Numbered from the stretch's first letter, positions 24,719 through 33,916 are shown. The stretch: 64,000 nucleotides of DNA from AC-56 sp963702195 (GCA_963702195.1 OY969725.1:1488001-1552000); one strand, 5' to 3'. Program-made: numbers and translations. Notes: generated by a model from the letters alone, not told the origin.

Positions 24719-26421
24719 GCCCGCAGCGTGTGGCGACCGGGTCCAGGCGGCACGGGCGCAATCTCCGCAGGACGCTCCTGGTGGCCAGCGCAGTCACGCT
24801 GATCCTGCTCGCCGCGCTGGCGGCAGCCCCGGCCTTCGCCGGGCAGATCGTCTACGACGAGAACGGGGCGATCATGGCCGCCGGCGGCGACGGCTCAAAC
24901 TCGAAGCAGCTCGCGGCACCAGAGACCGACGTTCCCGGCATGGCCACGCTCAACAATCCGAACGTCAGCCCCGCGGGGTCGGAGGTCGTATTCATGGGCA
25001 CGTGGGACCAGTACGCGAGCGAGTGGAGTAGCTGGAACCCCCCGGCGCCGGGTGCCTATGGTGTCTATGGCGAGGGGACGTACAAGCTTCACGGGGGCAC
25101 GGTGACTCGCCTCTCTCCCAATGCGCGGTCCTGTCACGCCGACCCGGGGGTACCGTGCGGCGCATTCGACGAGACCCCGACGATCACCCCGTCCGGCAAG
25201 GTCATCGACAGTTACTCCTTCTATCTCCTACAGCACGCCTGCGACGGCTGCGACTGGCACGTGATCGACTCCTACTTCGCGCTTGACCAGCCGCCCCGGC
25301 CGAGCAGCGACTCGAGCGGGAACGCGATCTGGGACGAGCCGGCACCGAGCGACATTCCCACCCCTTGCTCGGGGTCGGACTCCGACTTTCGCCCGCAATG
25401 GCCCGAGGCGAGCGCCGACGGCTCGAAGCTGGTCTACGCCAACTGCAACACGGGAGGCAGTCCTCCGTACGCCCTGATGGTCTCGGGAATCAACGGCTCC
25501 AGCCCGACGCTGTGCGGCGCCGACGACCGCGGCATCAACTCCCCGTCGTGGTCGCTCGACGGATCGAAGATCGTCGACTCCGAGACGGGCAACGTGCCGG
25601 GCCTGTGGGTCTATCCCTACCCGGGGACATGCAACACCACCAACCCGTACCAGGCACTGGCGCTCCCGAGCGGCTGGGTCTTCGCCTCGCCGCGGTTCAT
25701 CGGTGGCGGACGGATCGCCTTCGTAGCCGCGCCGTCCGGCGCCGGCGGCGGCAACGTCTGGACGATCCCCGCGAGCTGTGGCGTCGCGACCCCTTGCCAG
25801 TTCCCCGACGACGCCCACCAGCTCACCTCCGGGGCTGGCACCACGACCGTCGCCTGGACGTCGCAGCAGCTCACCCCGGTCTCCCCCCAGAGGCACAGCC
25901 TCACCGTGTCGAAGTCCGGCACCGGCACCGGCAACGTGACGAGCTCGCCGGCCGGGATCGCCTGCGGGCACACGTGCTCTCACGCCTACAGCCAGGGCAC
26001 GGTCGTGAGGCTCGTCGCGACCGCCGCCTCCGGGTCGACCTTCGCGGGCTGGTCCGGCGGCGGCTGCGCGGGCGCCGGCGCCTGCAGGGTGACGATGAGC
26101 GCACGCAAGACCGTGACCGCGAGGTTCAACAAGAACAAGCCACCGCCCATCGGGGTCCCGAATACGACGCTCACCGCGGCGAAGGTCAACAAGAAGCGCC
26201 ACAAGGCGACATTCAAGTTCACCGGCTCCGGCGGAGCGGGCGCGCTCAAGTTCAAGTGCAGGCTCACGGGCCAGTCGACCAAGCTCAAGCGCTGGAGGCG
26301 GTGCAGCTCGCCGATCACCTACAGACACCTGAGGAGGGGCGGGCACGTCTTTGAGGTCGAGGCGATCGATGCTCGCGGCAAGGCTGACCCGACCCCAGCG
26401 AAGAAGCGGTTCAAGCTCTGA
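24715..26421 (+). CDS. Secreted WD40/TolB-like protein with C-terminal InlB-type repeat
   Basis: 568 residues. GTG start overlaps the cupin stop (GTGA). Basic N-terminus and hydrophobic stretch ending APAFAG form a signal peptide. The region 40-380 has PD40-like beta-propeller segments (NNPNVSPAGSEVVFMGTW, DGSKLVYANCN, SPSWSLDGSKIVDS, RFIGGGRIAFVAA). Residues about 395-465 are an InlB B-repeat-like module (LTVSKSGTGTGNVTSSPAGI...VRLVATAASGSTFAGWSGGGC) with paired cysteines. The C-terminal 100 residues are Lys-rich beta (KCRLTGQSTKLKRWRRCSSPITYRHLRRGGHVFEVEAIDARG). Probably a cell-surface binding protein. Confidence 0.8.
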   Translation: MSPQRVATGSRRHGRNLRRTLLVASAVTLILLAALAAAPAFAGQIVYDENGAIMAAGGDGSNSKQLAAPETDVPGMATLNNPNVSPAGSEVVFMGTWDQYASEWSSWNPPAPGAYGVYGEGTYKLHGGTVTRLSPNARSCHADPGVPCGAFDETPTITPSGKVIDSYSFYLLQHACDGCDWHVIDSYFALDQPPRPSSDSSGNAIWDEPAPSDIPTPCSGSDSDFRPQWPEASADGSKLVYANCNTGGSPPYALMVSGINGSSPTLCGADDRGINSPSWSLDGSKIVDSETGNVPGLWVYPYPGTCNTTNPYQALALPSGWVFASPRFIGGGRIAFVAAPSGAGGGNVWTIPASCGVATPCQFPDDAHQLTSGAGTTTVAWTSQQLTPVSPQRHSLTVSKSGTGTGNVTSSPAGIACGHTCSHAYSQGTVVRLVATAASGSTFAGWSGGGCAGAGACRVTMSARKTVTARFNKNKPPPIGVPNTTLTAAKVNKKRHKATFKFTGSGGAGALKFKCRLTGQSTKLKRWRRCSSPITYRHLRRGGHVFEVEAIDARGKADPTPAKKRFKL

Positions 26422-26577
26422 TCAGCCTGTAGCGGCCGAGCTGCGCCCTCGCCATTCGCGGACGTTGGTTCCGTTCGCAAGACCGCGGCATGCTGCGAGG
26501 ATTAGCCGGCTATTTCCGAGATCGTTGAACAAACGGTCCACCCCGCGACCGGGGACCGGCTCCAGGCATGCGGCTTC

Positions 26578-27282
26578 GTGCACGTGCTCGAGGAGGACCC
26601 CGAGCTCGGCCAGGGAATCGACGCCGAGCGTCTGCTGGTTGCCAGGGGGCGAATTCGTGCTTCGGTCATGCGCATCCCAAAGGGCCCCTGGTCCGAACCA
26701 GAATGGCCGAGTGAGCTGGCCCATGGCCCAGGGTTGCTAGTCCTCGATGGAGTCCTCTTGCGTCGTGTTGGGCTCGACGGGCGTTTTGGCGGCGAGCTCC
26801 TTGGCCGCGGCGATCTGCTTCGACCGTGGCAGCTCGAGGATGCTGTGGCCTCGGTCCCACGAAGCTCGGGCTGGCGTGTGCTCGAAGGCTGCCGGATAGC
26901 GGTGCTCGACATCGGATTTGCCAGCAAGATGGCCGCCTTCCCCGAGATCTATGCGCAAATCGTTGCCCGGGCTCTGCGCCGCTCGCGTCAGCTAGCCGTG
27001 AGCATGGCGATCGTTCATCAGCCCAAGGTGAACGTCCGCCTGCACATGATGTTCTGGCACCTCGCGGACCGCTGGGGGACGATGCGCTCTGATGGCGCGT
27101 TCGTGCCTCTCCCGCTGACCCATGCCCTGCTGGCCGAGTTGGTGGCGGCGCGACGACCGACCGTGAGCGCGTCGCTCGGGTCACTCGAACGGTCGGGCAA
27201 GGTGATTCCCGTCGAAGGCGGTTGGATGCTCCACGGCGATCCACCGGGGGAACTGGACGCGGTGGCACCGCCTCTCGCCTAA
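26578..27282 (+). CDS. Crp/Fnr-like transcriptional regulator
   Basis: 234 residues. N-terminal cNMP-type sensor domain (VLEEDPELGQGID... LLVLDGVLLRRVGLDGRFGGELLGRGDLLRPW), a long dimer helix (KVNVRLHMMFWHLADRWGTM) and a winged HTH (PLTHALLAELVAARRPTVSASLGSLERSGKVIPVEGGWMLHG). The nucleotide-binding E-R motif is not evident, so the ligand is unknown. Start GTG at 26578 is the first usable one after an in-frame stop at 26503. Confidence 0.85.
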   Translation: MHVLEEDPELGQGIDAERLLVARGRIRASVMRIPKGPWSEPEWPSELAHGPGLLVLDGVLLRRVGLDGRFGGELLGRGDLLRPWQLEDAVASVPRSSGWRVLEGCRIAVLDIGFASKMAAFPEIYAQIVARALRRSRQLAVSMAIVHQPKVNVRLHMMFWHLADRWGTMRSDGAFVPLPLTHALLAELVAARRPTVSASLGSLERSGKVIPVEGGWMLHGDPPGELDAVAPPLA

Positions 27283-27363
27283 CGGCGGCCAATGCCCTGA
27301 CAGGCAGTCACCCGGGCATGAGGAGTTCGTCGGGTGTAACTCAAATGACCACACCAGTTGGCA

Positions 27364-29412
27364 ATGCGCCGCGAGCGGGGCACCTTAGAAACCGTGACCA
27401 CGCCGAACGGGGCCGACTCGCTCTCAGCCGGAGGTCTGGGCTACCCCGCGTTCTGGCGGACGCTGTCGACCTGGCTGGGGGGTTCGCGCCTGGGTTTGGC
27501 GGCGATGGCGCTGATCGTCGGCGCCGCGGCCGGACTGGGGTCAGTCGTCTTCAGGTGGCTGATCTTCGCCTTCACCTGGCTCGTGACCGGACATCAACAG
27601 TTCGGCCAGCAGGGGCATGTTCCGAGCTCACACCTGGCGTTTCTCGGGGTCTGGTTCCTGGTGCTGGTCCCGGTCATCGGGGGGCTGATCTATGGGCCCC
27701 TGGTCCAGCGCTTTGCGCGTGAGGCGCGTGGCCACGGCGTTCCAGAGGTCATGCTGGCGGTTTCGGAGAACGGCGGCCGGATTCGCCCACCGGTCACCGT
27801 GGTCAAGGCGCTTGCATCGGCGATCTGCATCGGCAGCGGCGGCTCGGTGGGGCGAGAGGGGCCGATCGTCCAGGTCGGATCCGCGCTTGCGTCGACGCTC
27901 GGTCAGCTGGCACGGATGTCTGAGAGCCGGTTGCGAATCATCGTTGCCTGCGGCGCCGCGGGCGGGATCGCGGGCACCTTCAACGCACCGATCACAGGCC
28001 TGTTCTTCGGCTTTGAGATCATCCTGCGAGAGTTCTCGCTCGACGCGCTCTTCGCGACCGGTCTCGCCGCGGTCACCGGCACGATCATCAGCCGGGCGTT
28101 CTTCGGCACGGCCCCGTTTTTCGTTGGCGTTCCGCACGATCTGGTCGTCAGCAATGACCTCGCGTACTTGCTGATCGGGCTGCTCGGGCTCGCGGCCGGG
28201 CTGATCGGCGTCGGATTCAAGACCTTCCTCTACAGGCTCGAGGACCTCGCTGACGAGGCATGGCGGGGTCGGCCGGAGTGGGCCCGTCCGGCGGTCGGCG
28301 GGGCGGCGCTCGGCCTGGTGCTGCTCGTCCTGCCGCAGATGTACGGGGTCGGCTACCCGGTGATGGATCGGGTGCTGGCCGGTCGCGAGGTGCTCTGGTT
28401 CATCGCCATTCTGATGGTGGGCAAGATCCTCGCCTCGAGCGTCACCCTGTCCATCGGCGGGTCGGGTGGAGTCTTCGCGCCGTCCCTGTTCGTTGGCGCG
28501 TCCGCGGGGATGGCCTTCGGGTTGATCGCCCAGCATGTCTTCGGCCCGGTGGTCGGCCCGCCTGCGATGTACGGGGTCGTGGCCATGGGCGCCGTGTTCG
28601 CCGCGGCCGCCCAGGCCCCGCTGACGGCGATCGCAAGCGTGGCCGAGATGACCTCGAACTTCACGCTGACGCTTCCGATCATGCTTGCGAGCGCGATCGC
28701 TGCGGCGCTTTCGAAGCGACTCAGCTACGGCAGCATCTACACGACCAAGCTCCTTCGGCGCGGGATCGACATCGAGCGCCCAACCCCGACCAACGCGCTG
28801 CAGACGCTGACCGTCGCCGACGTGATGCAGCCGCTTGCGGAGCTCAATGGCAATGGGCGCAGAGCGAGCTCGGATCGGGCCGAGAGCGAACGAGCGTCAC
28901 CCGGCGACGCCTGGGAGCGTCTCGTCGGGCCCGTCACCGACACGCGCCAACCACAGGCACTGTTCGCCGACGAGGATCTCGAGCAGGCGCTTCGCCAGCT
29001 GGTCCTCTTTGGTCGAGATGGCCTGCCCGTGCTCTCACATGATGGCCAGCATCTGCGCGGCTGGATCACCCGTAACAACGTGCTCTCGGCGCTCACGGAG
29101 CGAGTGGCTTCATCGAGCCGCGAGATCGAGGAGGGCGCACTCGCCGCCGAGTTCTCGCTCGAAGACCCACGCTCCCGGGTCCACGTGCCGAACATGCCGC
29201 TGCTCGGGCATCGGATCATCGAGCTCACGGTCGGGGCAGATTCGCCCGCGCTCGGGCGCCGAATCACGGAGGTTCCCTGGCCGCCGGACTGCCGCGTCGT
29301 CGCCGTCACCCAGGGACGCGAGGTGATCGCCGCTCACCGGGACAGCGAGCTACGTTCGGGCGAGAGGGTGATCGTCCTGGCGCCGGCCGCCGCGAACGAG
29401 CCCGACGGCTAG
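27364..29412 (+). CDS. ClC-family chloride channel/antiporter with CBS-like and TrkA-C domains
   Basis: About 682 residues. The ClC core (residues about 30-445) has the selectivity motifs GSGGSVGREGPIVQ, GIAGTFNAPITG and GGSGGVFAPSLFVGASAG. The C-terminal half has a partner-type CBS region (VADVMQPLAEL... LFADEDLEQALRQLVLFGRDGLPVLSHDGQHLRGWITRNNVLSAL) and a TrkA-C domain (RIIELTVGADSPALGRRITEVPWPPDCRVVAVTQG...VIVLAP). The GREGP glutamate, the gating/proton residue, is present. Start is uncertain: TTG 27358, ATG 27364 or GTG 27394. Confidence 0.92.
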   Translation: MRRERGTLETVTTPNGADSLSAGGLGYPAFWRTLSTWLGGSRLGLAAMALIVGAAAGLGSVVFRWLIFAFTWLVTGHQQFGQQGHVPSSHLAFLGVWFLVLVPVIGGLIYGPLVQRFAREARGHGVPEVMLAVSENGGRIRPPVTVVKALASAICIGSGGSVGREGPIVQVGSALASTLGQLARMSESRLRIIVACGAAGGIAGTFNAPITGLFFGFEIILREFSLDALFATGLAAVTGTIISRAFFGTAPFFVGVPHDLVVSNDLAYLLIGLLGLAAGLIGVGFKTFLYRLEDLADEAWRGRPEWARPAVGGAALGLVLLVLPQMYGVGYPVMDRVLAGREVLWFIAILMVGKILASSVTLSIGGSGGVFAPSLFVGASAGMAFGLIAQHVFGPVVGPPAMYGVVAMGAVFAAAAQAPLTAIASVAEMTSNFTLTLPIMLASAIAAALSKRLSYGSIYTTKLLRRGIDIERPTPTNALQTLTVADVMQPLAELNGNGRRASSDRAESERASPGDAWERLVGPVTDTRQPQALFADEDLEQALRQLVLFGRDGLPVLSHDGQHLRGWITRNNVLSALTERVASSSREIEEGALAAEFSLEDPRSRVHVPNMPLLGHRIIELTVGADSPALGRRITEVPWPPDCRVVAVTQGREVIAAHRDSELRSGERVIVLAPAAANEPDG

Positions 29413-29934
29413 TCCGCGACGCGGGCAGCGCCCGGCTTGCCGTGCCTCGGCGGAACCCGGTCAGACCGACTGGCAGCTTGAGTGGACTCGCTGGAAAGTG
29501 GCGTGCCTCAAGCCATGACCCGAGGAAGCCGAGGGCGGAACTACCGTGACCGCGCTGTGAAGAGCCTCGCCGAGTGGGAGACGGGAGCCCGAAGGAAAAC
29601 GGCCGGTTTCGACGTCAGGAGATGAGCGGGCAAGGCCACTGGCGCGAACCAGCAAACGATCGGGCGACTCGCGCTTGACGGCCCCGGAGCCGAGGATCCC
29701 GCGGTCCTCCAGTCGTCGGCAGGCGGAGCGTCGCGCCGCCCGATTCCACCTACCGTGCCGTCAACACGTTCACGACCATCATGGTCACGCTTCGAACGTA
29801 TCGCCGCCCCGTGGTTGAGCCGGTGCGCACGCGGCTACCCTGGCGAGCAACTCCAGCCGAGCAGGAGGACCGCATGCCTGCCCGAACGACGTTAGGCAAG
29901 GTAGCCGTAGAGCGATGAAGCCGTCACCTAGCCG
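29413..29934. other. 522-nt non-coding region before the polysaccharide deacetylase
   Basis: No convincing reading frame. It holds a 13-nt palindrome at 29774-29786 (GACCAT-C-ATGGTC) nested between CGTTC (29768) and GAACG (29794), and a structured leader at 29818-29907 described separately. Nothing recognisable in 29413-29760. Confidence 0.5.
29818..29907 (+). ncRNA. Candidate structured leader RNA upstream of polysaccharide deacetylase
   Basis: CGGCTACC (29832-29839) pairs perfectly with GGTAGCCG (29900-29907). Inside are two small stems: CTGG/CCAG directly after the 5' arm, and GCAGG/CCTGC. Together they make a three-way-junction shape. The 5' arm could instead pair with AGCCG at 29818-29822, giving a mutually exclusive hairpin, as expected of a switch. 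It ends 27 nt before the ATG. It does not match the riboswitch consensus sequences I know. Confidence 0.35.
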
Positions 29935-30876
29935 ATGAACCCAAACAACGATTGGGATCGCTCGGTCCTCGAGCCGGCCCGTAGAGAGCGCCGGCGCCTG
30001 CGCGCCGCCCAGGCTCGCCGCAGGCGCCAATGGCGGCTGGCGGCGGCGGCTGTTCTGATCGCCGGGCTGCTCGTCTTCGTCGTCGCCGAGGCCGGAGGAT
30101 TCAAAGCCCATCACGGTCCCGGCCCCGGGGGTGGCGGGGCGGCCACTCCGGGGACCGACCAGACCGGCTCCGGGCCCTCCGAGGCGGCCCGTGAGCGCCA
30201 GGCGATCAACCGAGCGCTGACCTATACGCCCTTTATCCGCGAGGGCCGGCCGCGAAAGCGCGAGGTGGCGCTCACCTTCGACGACGGCCCCGGCCCCTAC
30301 ACGCCGCAGATCATGAAGATCCTGCGCGCACATCACACCAAGGCGACCTTCTTCCAGGTCGGGCTGATGCTGACCTCGTTCCACCGCAGCACCACCGAGC
30401 AGAGACGTCACGGCTACGCGATCGGCGACCACACCTACGACCATCCACACATGGAGGCGCTGACGAAGGCCCAGCAGCGCAGCGAGCTTCAAAGCACCGC
30501 ATCGGCGCTCAAGCGCTACGGGACGCCCTACCCGAGACTCTTTCGACCGCCGTTCGGGTCCTTCAATCAGGACACCCTGGCCCTGCTTCGCCGCGAGCGA
30601 ACGCTGATGGTGCTCTGGAGCACCGACACCGAGGACTACACGGACCCCGGTGCCGACGTGATCGCCGAGCGAGCGCTGGCGGGCGCTCACCCCGGCGCGA
30701 TCATCCTCCTCCACGACGCCGGCGGCGATCGCTCCCAGACCGCGGCGGCACTGCCGAAGATCATCCGCGGGCTTCGCAAGCGGAACCTGCGTCCGGTGAC
30801 GATCCCGAAGCTGGTCCTCGACGATCCGCCCCCGCGCCATCAGCAGATCCCCTGGGATCTCGCCGGCGGATCCTGA
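29935..30876 (+). CDS. Membrane-anchored polysaccharide deacetylase (NodB family)
   Basis: 313 residues. A basic N-terminus and one membrane helix (about 32-52) anchor it, then a Gly/Pro linker, then the NodB domain. Motif 1 TFDDGPG (catalytic Asp and metal Asp), motif 2 HTYDHPHM (metal His pair), motif 3 RPPFGS, and motif 5 LLHDAGG (catalytic His) are all there, so it should be active. Likely removes N-acetyl groups from peptidoglycan or another cell-wall glycan outside the membrane. Confidence 0.93.
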   Translation: MNPNNDWDRSVLEPARRERRRLRAAQARRRRQWRLAAAAVLIAGLLVFVVAEAGGFKAHHGPGPGGGGAATPGTDQTGSGPSEAARERQAINRALTYTPFIREGRPRKREVALTFDDGPGPYTPQIMKILRAHHTKATFFQVGLMLTSFHRSTTEQRRHGYAIGDHTYDHPHMEALTKAQQRSELQSTASALKRYGTPYPRLFRPPFGSFNQDTLALLRRERTLMVLWSTDTEDYTDPGADVIAERALAGAHPGAIILLHDAGGDRSQTAAALPKIIRGLRKRNLRPVTIPKLVLDDPPPRHQQIPWDLAGGS

Positions 30877-30894
30877 TCGCCCGCCCCAGTTCTC

Positions 30895-31077
30895 CTAGCC
30901 GCGCCCTTTGATCACGGGTTCGCCCCCGACCGCCTCGTCCTCGCCGTCGAGCGAGGACTAGAAGCTCCGGAATGCTTCGCCCACCGACCTGCCTAGCTCG
31001 GGCACTCGCTTGGGGCCGAAGATGACCGGGGCGATGATCAGTACCACGACCAACTCCAACGGCCCCACATTTCTCAC
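30895..31077 (-). pseudogene. tatA: tatA/mttA-like gene interrupted by an in-frame TAG
   Basis: From the GTG at 31077 the frame reads VRNVGPLELVVVLIIAPVIF then GPKRVPELGRSVGEAFRSF, a textbook TatA membrane helix, FG hinge and amphipathic helix. A TAG at 30958-30960 then stops it at 39 residues. The same frame continues SSLDGEDEAVGGEPVIKGRG to a second TAG at 30895; SSL-GED is what TatA proteins carry right after this helix, so the first TAG looks like a nonsense mutation. A truncated 39-residue protein with both helices might still insert. Tat secretes folded proteins such as the amine oxidase at the left edge. Confidence 0.7.
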
Positions 31078-31478
31078 GTCGGCCAGCCGAGCGCTGCCGC
31101 TGCCTCGGTCGAATCTTCGCTGACCTCATTTACCCTTGGGGAGCCTTCCTGGGGAGTTCGTCCCCAGGCCACGGGAGGATGTTTCGGCTCTTCGCGCAAG
31201 GGGGTATCCACCTCGCGTGAAAGCGACACTCAGCGAGCTGCCGTCACTGAACTAGGCCTCGCCGGCCACCGGGATCGCGTCAAAATAATGCGTCGCCGAG
31301 CTGGCGCACTGCTCCTGATCGTGCACAACGGAACTCGTCGGTTCTGCGGTGCTGCGCCCTGGCACAGCGCATCAGCCTGGTGGCGCTCGGCGTTCGTGAC
31401 CTCACCCGCGCGCAAGATCTGCGAGGCCCTTGACTGGACTGCGGGGCCTGCCGGCCCGGGCGGCTACGAAAGTAAGAA
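31078..31478. other. 400-nt region with one hairpin and no gene
   Basis: Contains a perfect 8-bp hairpin at 31148-31168 (CCTGGGGA, loop GTTCG, TCCCCAGG). Short open frames here have poor composition and are not supported. Confidence 0.4.
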
Positions 31479-32711
31479 TCATCCGGGCAGGTTCGGTGGC
31501 GGGTGGTCCGGCGCCAGGTACGCACCGATCCGGGAGAACAGCAGCGCGCTGTAGTTTCGGCCGTCGCTCGAGCTCCGCTTCCGAGTGGTAGCCGTGATCG
31601 CGATCGAGAGCCGCTGCGAGGGCAGGTAGGCCATCACTCCCGTGTAGCCATTCAGCACGGGGTTCTGGACGCGCCAGCGGTTGGCCACCACAAGGCCAAG
31701 GCCGTAGTAGAGCCGTCGTCGCATGCCCGGTAGGCCGACCGTCGTGGGCGCAACCTGCTGTCGACGCGCCCGGCGCGAGATCAGCGCTCCGGTGCCGATC
31801 GCTCGAGCCGTACGCGCGACGTTGCCAATCGTCGCGGTCATCACCTGGCCGGCGCCGAGAGTCCATGAGGGACTCCAGAACGTGGCGTCCTCGTATTGAC
31901 CGCGGCCGGAGTCGTAGGAGTGCAGCACGGGAGGCGGGATCCGCGGCAGCCGGGAGATCGCCGTCCGCCGCAGTCCGAGCGGGCGCAGGACGCGCTTGCG
32001 AAGCAGCCTGCTCACCGGCTGGCCGGTGACCTTGTGTACGACCTTGGCGAGAACGGCGAAGTTGGTGTGAGCGTAGTTGAAACAGGCGCCGGGATCGCAG
32101 GCGAGCGGACGGGAGAAGGCGTGGGCGAGCAGTTCCCGCGGGGTCCACTGGCGGAAGACGTTGGCGTAGAGCAACTTGACGAACTCGTCGTTGCCCTGGA
32201 TCCAGTCCGGGTATCCGGAGGTGTTGTCGGCCAGCATCCGCAGCGTGATCCCATCCGCGTTCGGCAGCTTCGGCAGGTATGTGGAGAGCTCGTCGTCGAG
32301 TGAGAGCCGGCCGCGATCCTGGAGCTGGAGGATCAGGTTGATGAGGTAGGGGATCGCGATCGACCCGATCCGGAAGTGCATCCTCGGGCTCGCCGGCACG
32401 CCCGCCATCGACCTTCCGAGGGCGAAGCTGGTCAGCGTATGCCGACCGCGATCGACGCGGACGATCACGGCCTTGATCCCGAGTTCGGGGATCGCCTCGT
32501 GCGTGATCGAGACAATGTGCCTGGCAGCGGCGGCGGGAGCGGCGCAGCCGTTGGCGACACGGAGCTTTCGGGGTGGACACGTCCGCTCGCCCGCGTGCCG
32601 GCTGGCCGCTCCCTGCCCTGCGGCGCTAGGTGACTCGACTGCGAGCGCCATCGCAACGCTGGCCACCAGCAACGCGGCGGCGACCCGTGGCACGCAGCCG
32701 GTCCCTCGCAT
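31479..32711 (-). CDS. Beta-lactamase-fold (class C/serine hydrolase) protein lacking the catalytic Lys
   Basis: 410 residues from the ATG at 32711, which has GGAG upstream; a TTG at 32732 is upstream of that site. Signal peptide 1-32. The beta-lactamase/DD-peptidase fold is clear: MHFRIGSIAIPYLINLIL, LSLDDELSTYLPKLPNADGITLRMLADNTSGYPDW, and FNYAHTNFAVLAKVVHKVTG. Family members need S-x-x-K; here it is S117-I-A-I120, so the Lys is Ile. The Tyr of Y-x-N is kept (Y213) but Asn is His. It may be a non-enzymatic binding protein, or depend on other residues. Confidence 0.85.
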   Translation of the reverse strand: MRGTGCVPRVAAALLVASVAMALAVESPSAAGQGAASRHAGERTCPPRKLRVANGCAAPAAAARHIVSITHEAIPELGIKAVIVRVDRGRHTLTSFALGRSMAGVPASPRMHFRIGSIAIPYLINLILQLQDRGRLSLDDELSTYLPKLPNADGITLRMLADNTSGYPDWIQGNDEFVKLLYANVFRQWTPRELLAHAFSRPLACDPGACFNYAHTNFAVLAKVVHKVTGQPVSRLLRKRVLRPLGLRRTAISRLPRIPPPVLHSYDSGRGQYEDATFWSPSWTLGAGQVMTATIGNVARTARAIGTGALISRRARRQQVAPTTVGLPGMRRRLYYGLGLVVANRWRVQNPVLNGYTGVMAYLPSQRLSIAITATTRKRSSSDGRNYSALLFSRIGAYLAPDHPPPNLPG

Positions 32712-33109
32712 GATCCCGTCTCCGTTTCGCAAACCTGCGCCGGAGAATACGCACGACGACCTCGGCTTTCAGCTTCTCCTGGCGGTTTCGTGGTTCGTTG
32801 ACCGGCTGAGCGGCGCCGAACCTCCTGCAGGCAGGGATAACGGACGCACTTCCGGCGCCCAACTTGTGCAGGACGCGGCGGCTTCGCGAGGCCGCCTTCA
32901 GCTCTCGGGCGCGCTCCCCACGGGGGTGCCGGTGGCGCTGCCACAGGTCCCGACCGAGTAGGCAGCGCGTCCGGAGAGGGATCTATTCGTCGAGAGACTG
33001 ACGCACGGCGAGCTGACACAACATCAGGAACACACCTCACGATCAACGGGCGACGCGAACAGGCGGTGGGGGCGCGAGCATGGGTGCCTCATGCGATGAT
33101 CGTGACAGG
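32712..33109. other. 398-nt divergent intergenic region
   Basis: Separates the minus-strand beta-lactamase-fold gene from the plus-strand DUF4239 gene and must hold both promoters. I see no convincing gene, repeat or clear promoter hexamers. Confidence 0.4.
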
Positions 33110-33916
33110 ATGGACCGGCTGTTCTTCTCGGTGTCCGACTGGGTGCTCGCGGCGATTCTGTTTGCGCTCGTCGGGGGCTCGACCGCGATCGGGCTCTTGG
33201 CCGGTCGTTCTCTGCGCGAGCAATCCGAGCACGTGCGCGAGCCGTTCAGCGTCCTCCAAGCCGCGCTGCTCGCTCTCGTCGCGCTGATCCTCGCGTTTGG
33301 GCTGTCCCTGGCGGTGAGTCGCTACGAGGCTCGCCGCTCCGCGGTAGTTGATGAAGCCAACACGATCGGCACGACTTACCTGCGAGCTCAGACCCTGCGG
33401 GAGCCGATGCGAACTACGTCCCTCGGGCTGCTGCGGCGCTATACGGACACGAGCATCCGCCTGTCCTCCACGGTGCCCGATTCCGTGGCGGCCGGAGCAG
33501 TGGTGGCCGCAGGGGCCCCATTGCAGCGCATGTTGTGGAGGGCGGCCGGTCGCGCGCTCGACGACTCGCCGCAGGCAAGCGCGCCGCGCTTGTACGTGGA
33601 AAGCCTCAACGAGATGATCGACATGCAGACCGTTCGCGTGTCCGCCCTGAGCAACCGGGTCCCGTTCGCGGTGCTAATCCTCGAGGTGGTAGGAGCGTGT
33701 GTCGCCCTGCTACTGCTCTCGCTCTACCTGGGGGTGCTCGCCCGAGGGGTCGTCACCGTCCTGCTTGCCGCCGCGCTCGTCACGTTGCTGCTGCTCGTGA
33801 CGTTCGACCTCGACCGGCCGACGCGAGGTCTCATTCGCATCCCGACCACACCACTCACCGCTCTGCGGTCATCGATGACGCTGCCGCCGGCTGCAACGGG
33901 CCCAAATACGCCGTGA
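33110..33916 (+). CDS. DUF4239 (bestrophin-like) membrane protein
   Basis: 268 residues from the ATG at 33110; an ATG at 33080 would add a hydrophilic non-homologous tail. Two N-terminal membrane helices (about 7-30 and 43-63), a soluble middle with ARRSAVVDEANTIGTTYLRAQTL and RLYVESLNEMIDMQTVRVSALSNRVP, and two C-terminal helices (about 184-235). These segments are characteristic of DUF4239. Function unknown; a channel-like role has been suggested from the fold. Confidence 0.85.
   Translation: MDRLFFSVSDWVLAAILFALVGGSTAIGLLAGRSLREQSEHVREPFSVLQAALLALVALILAFGLSLAVSRYEARRSAVVDEANTIGTTYLRAQTLREPMRTTSLGLLRRYTDTSIRLSSTVPDSVAAGAVVAAGAPLQRMLWRAAGRALDDSPQASAPRLYVESLNEMIDMQTVRVSALSNRVPFAVLILEVVGACVALLLLSLYLGVLARGVVTVLLAAALVTLLLLVTFDLDRPTRGLIRIPTTPLTALRSSMTLPPAATGPNTP

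Noticed and set aside
29461..29655. Possible 64-residue minus-strand gene or a group II intron-like segment
   Set aside because: Composition is not coding-like, no start signal, and I could not identify intron domain V or a reverse transcriptase.
29818..29907. c-di-AMP (ydaO) or c-di-GMP riboswitch
   Set aside because: The conserved core sequences of those classes are absent; only the stem layout suggests a switch.
31288..31554. 88-residue plus-strand frame
   Set aside because: It overlaps the 3' end of the well-supported minus-strand beta-lactamase-fold gene and has random-like composition.
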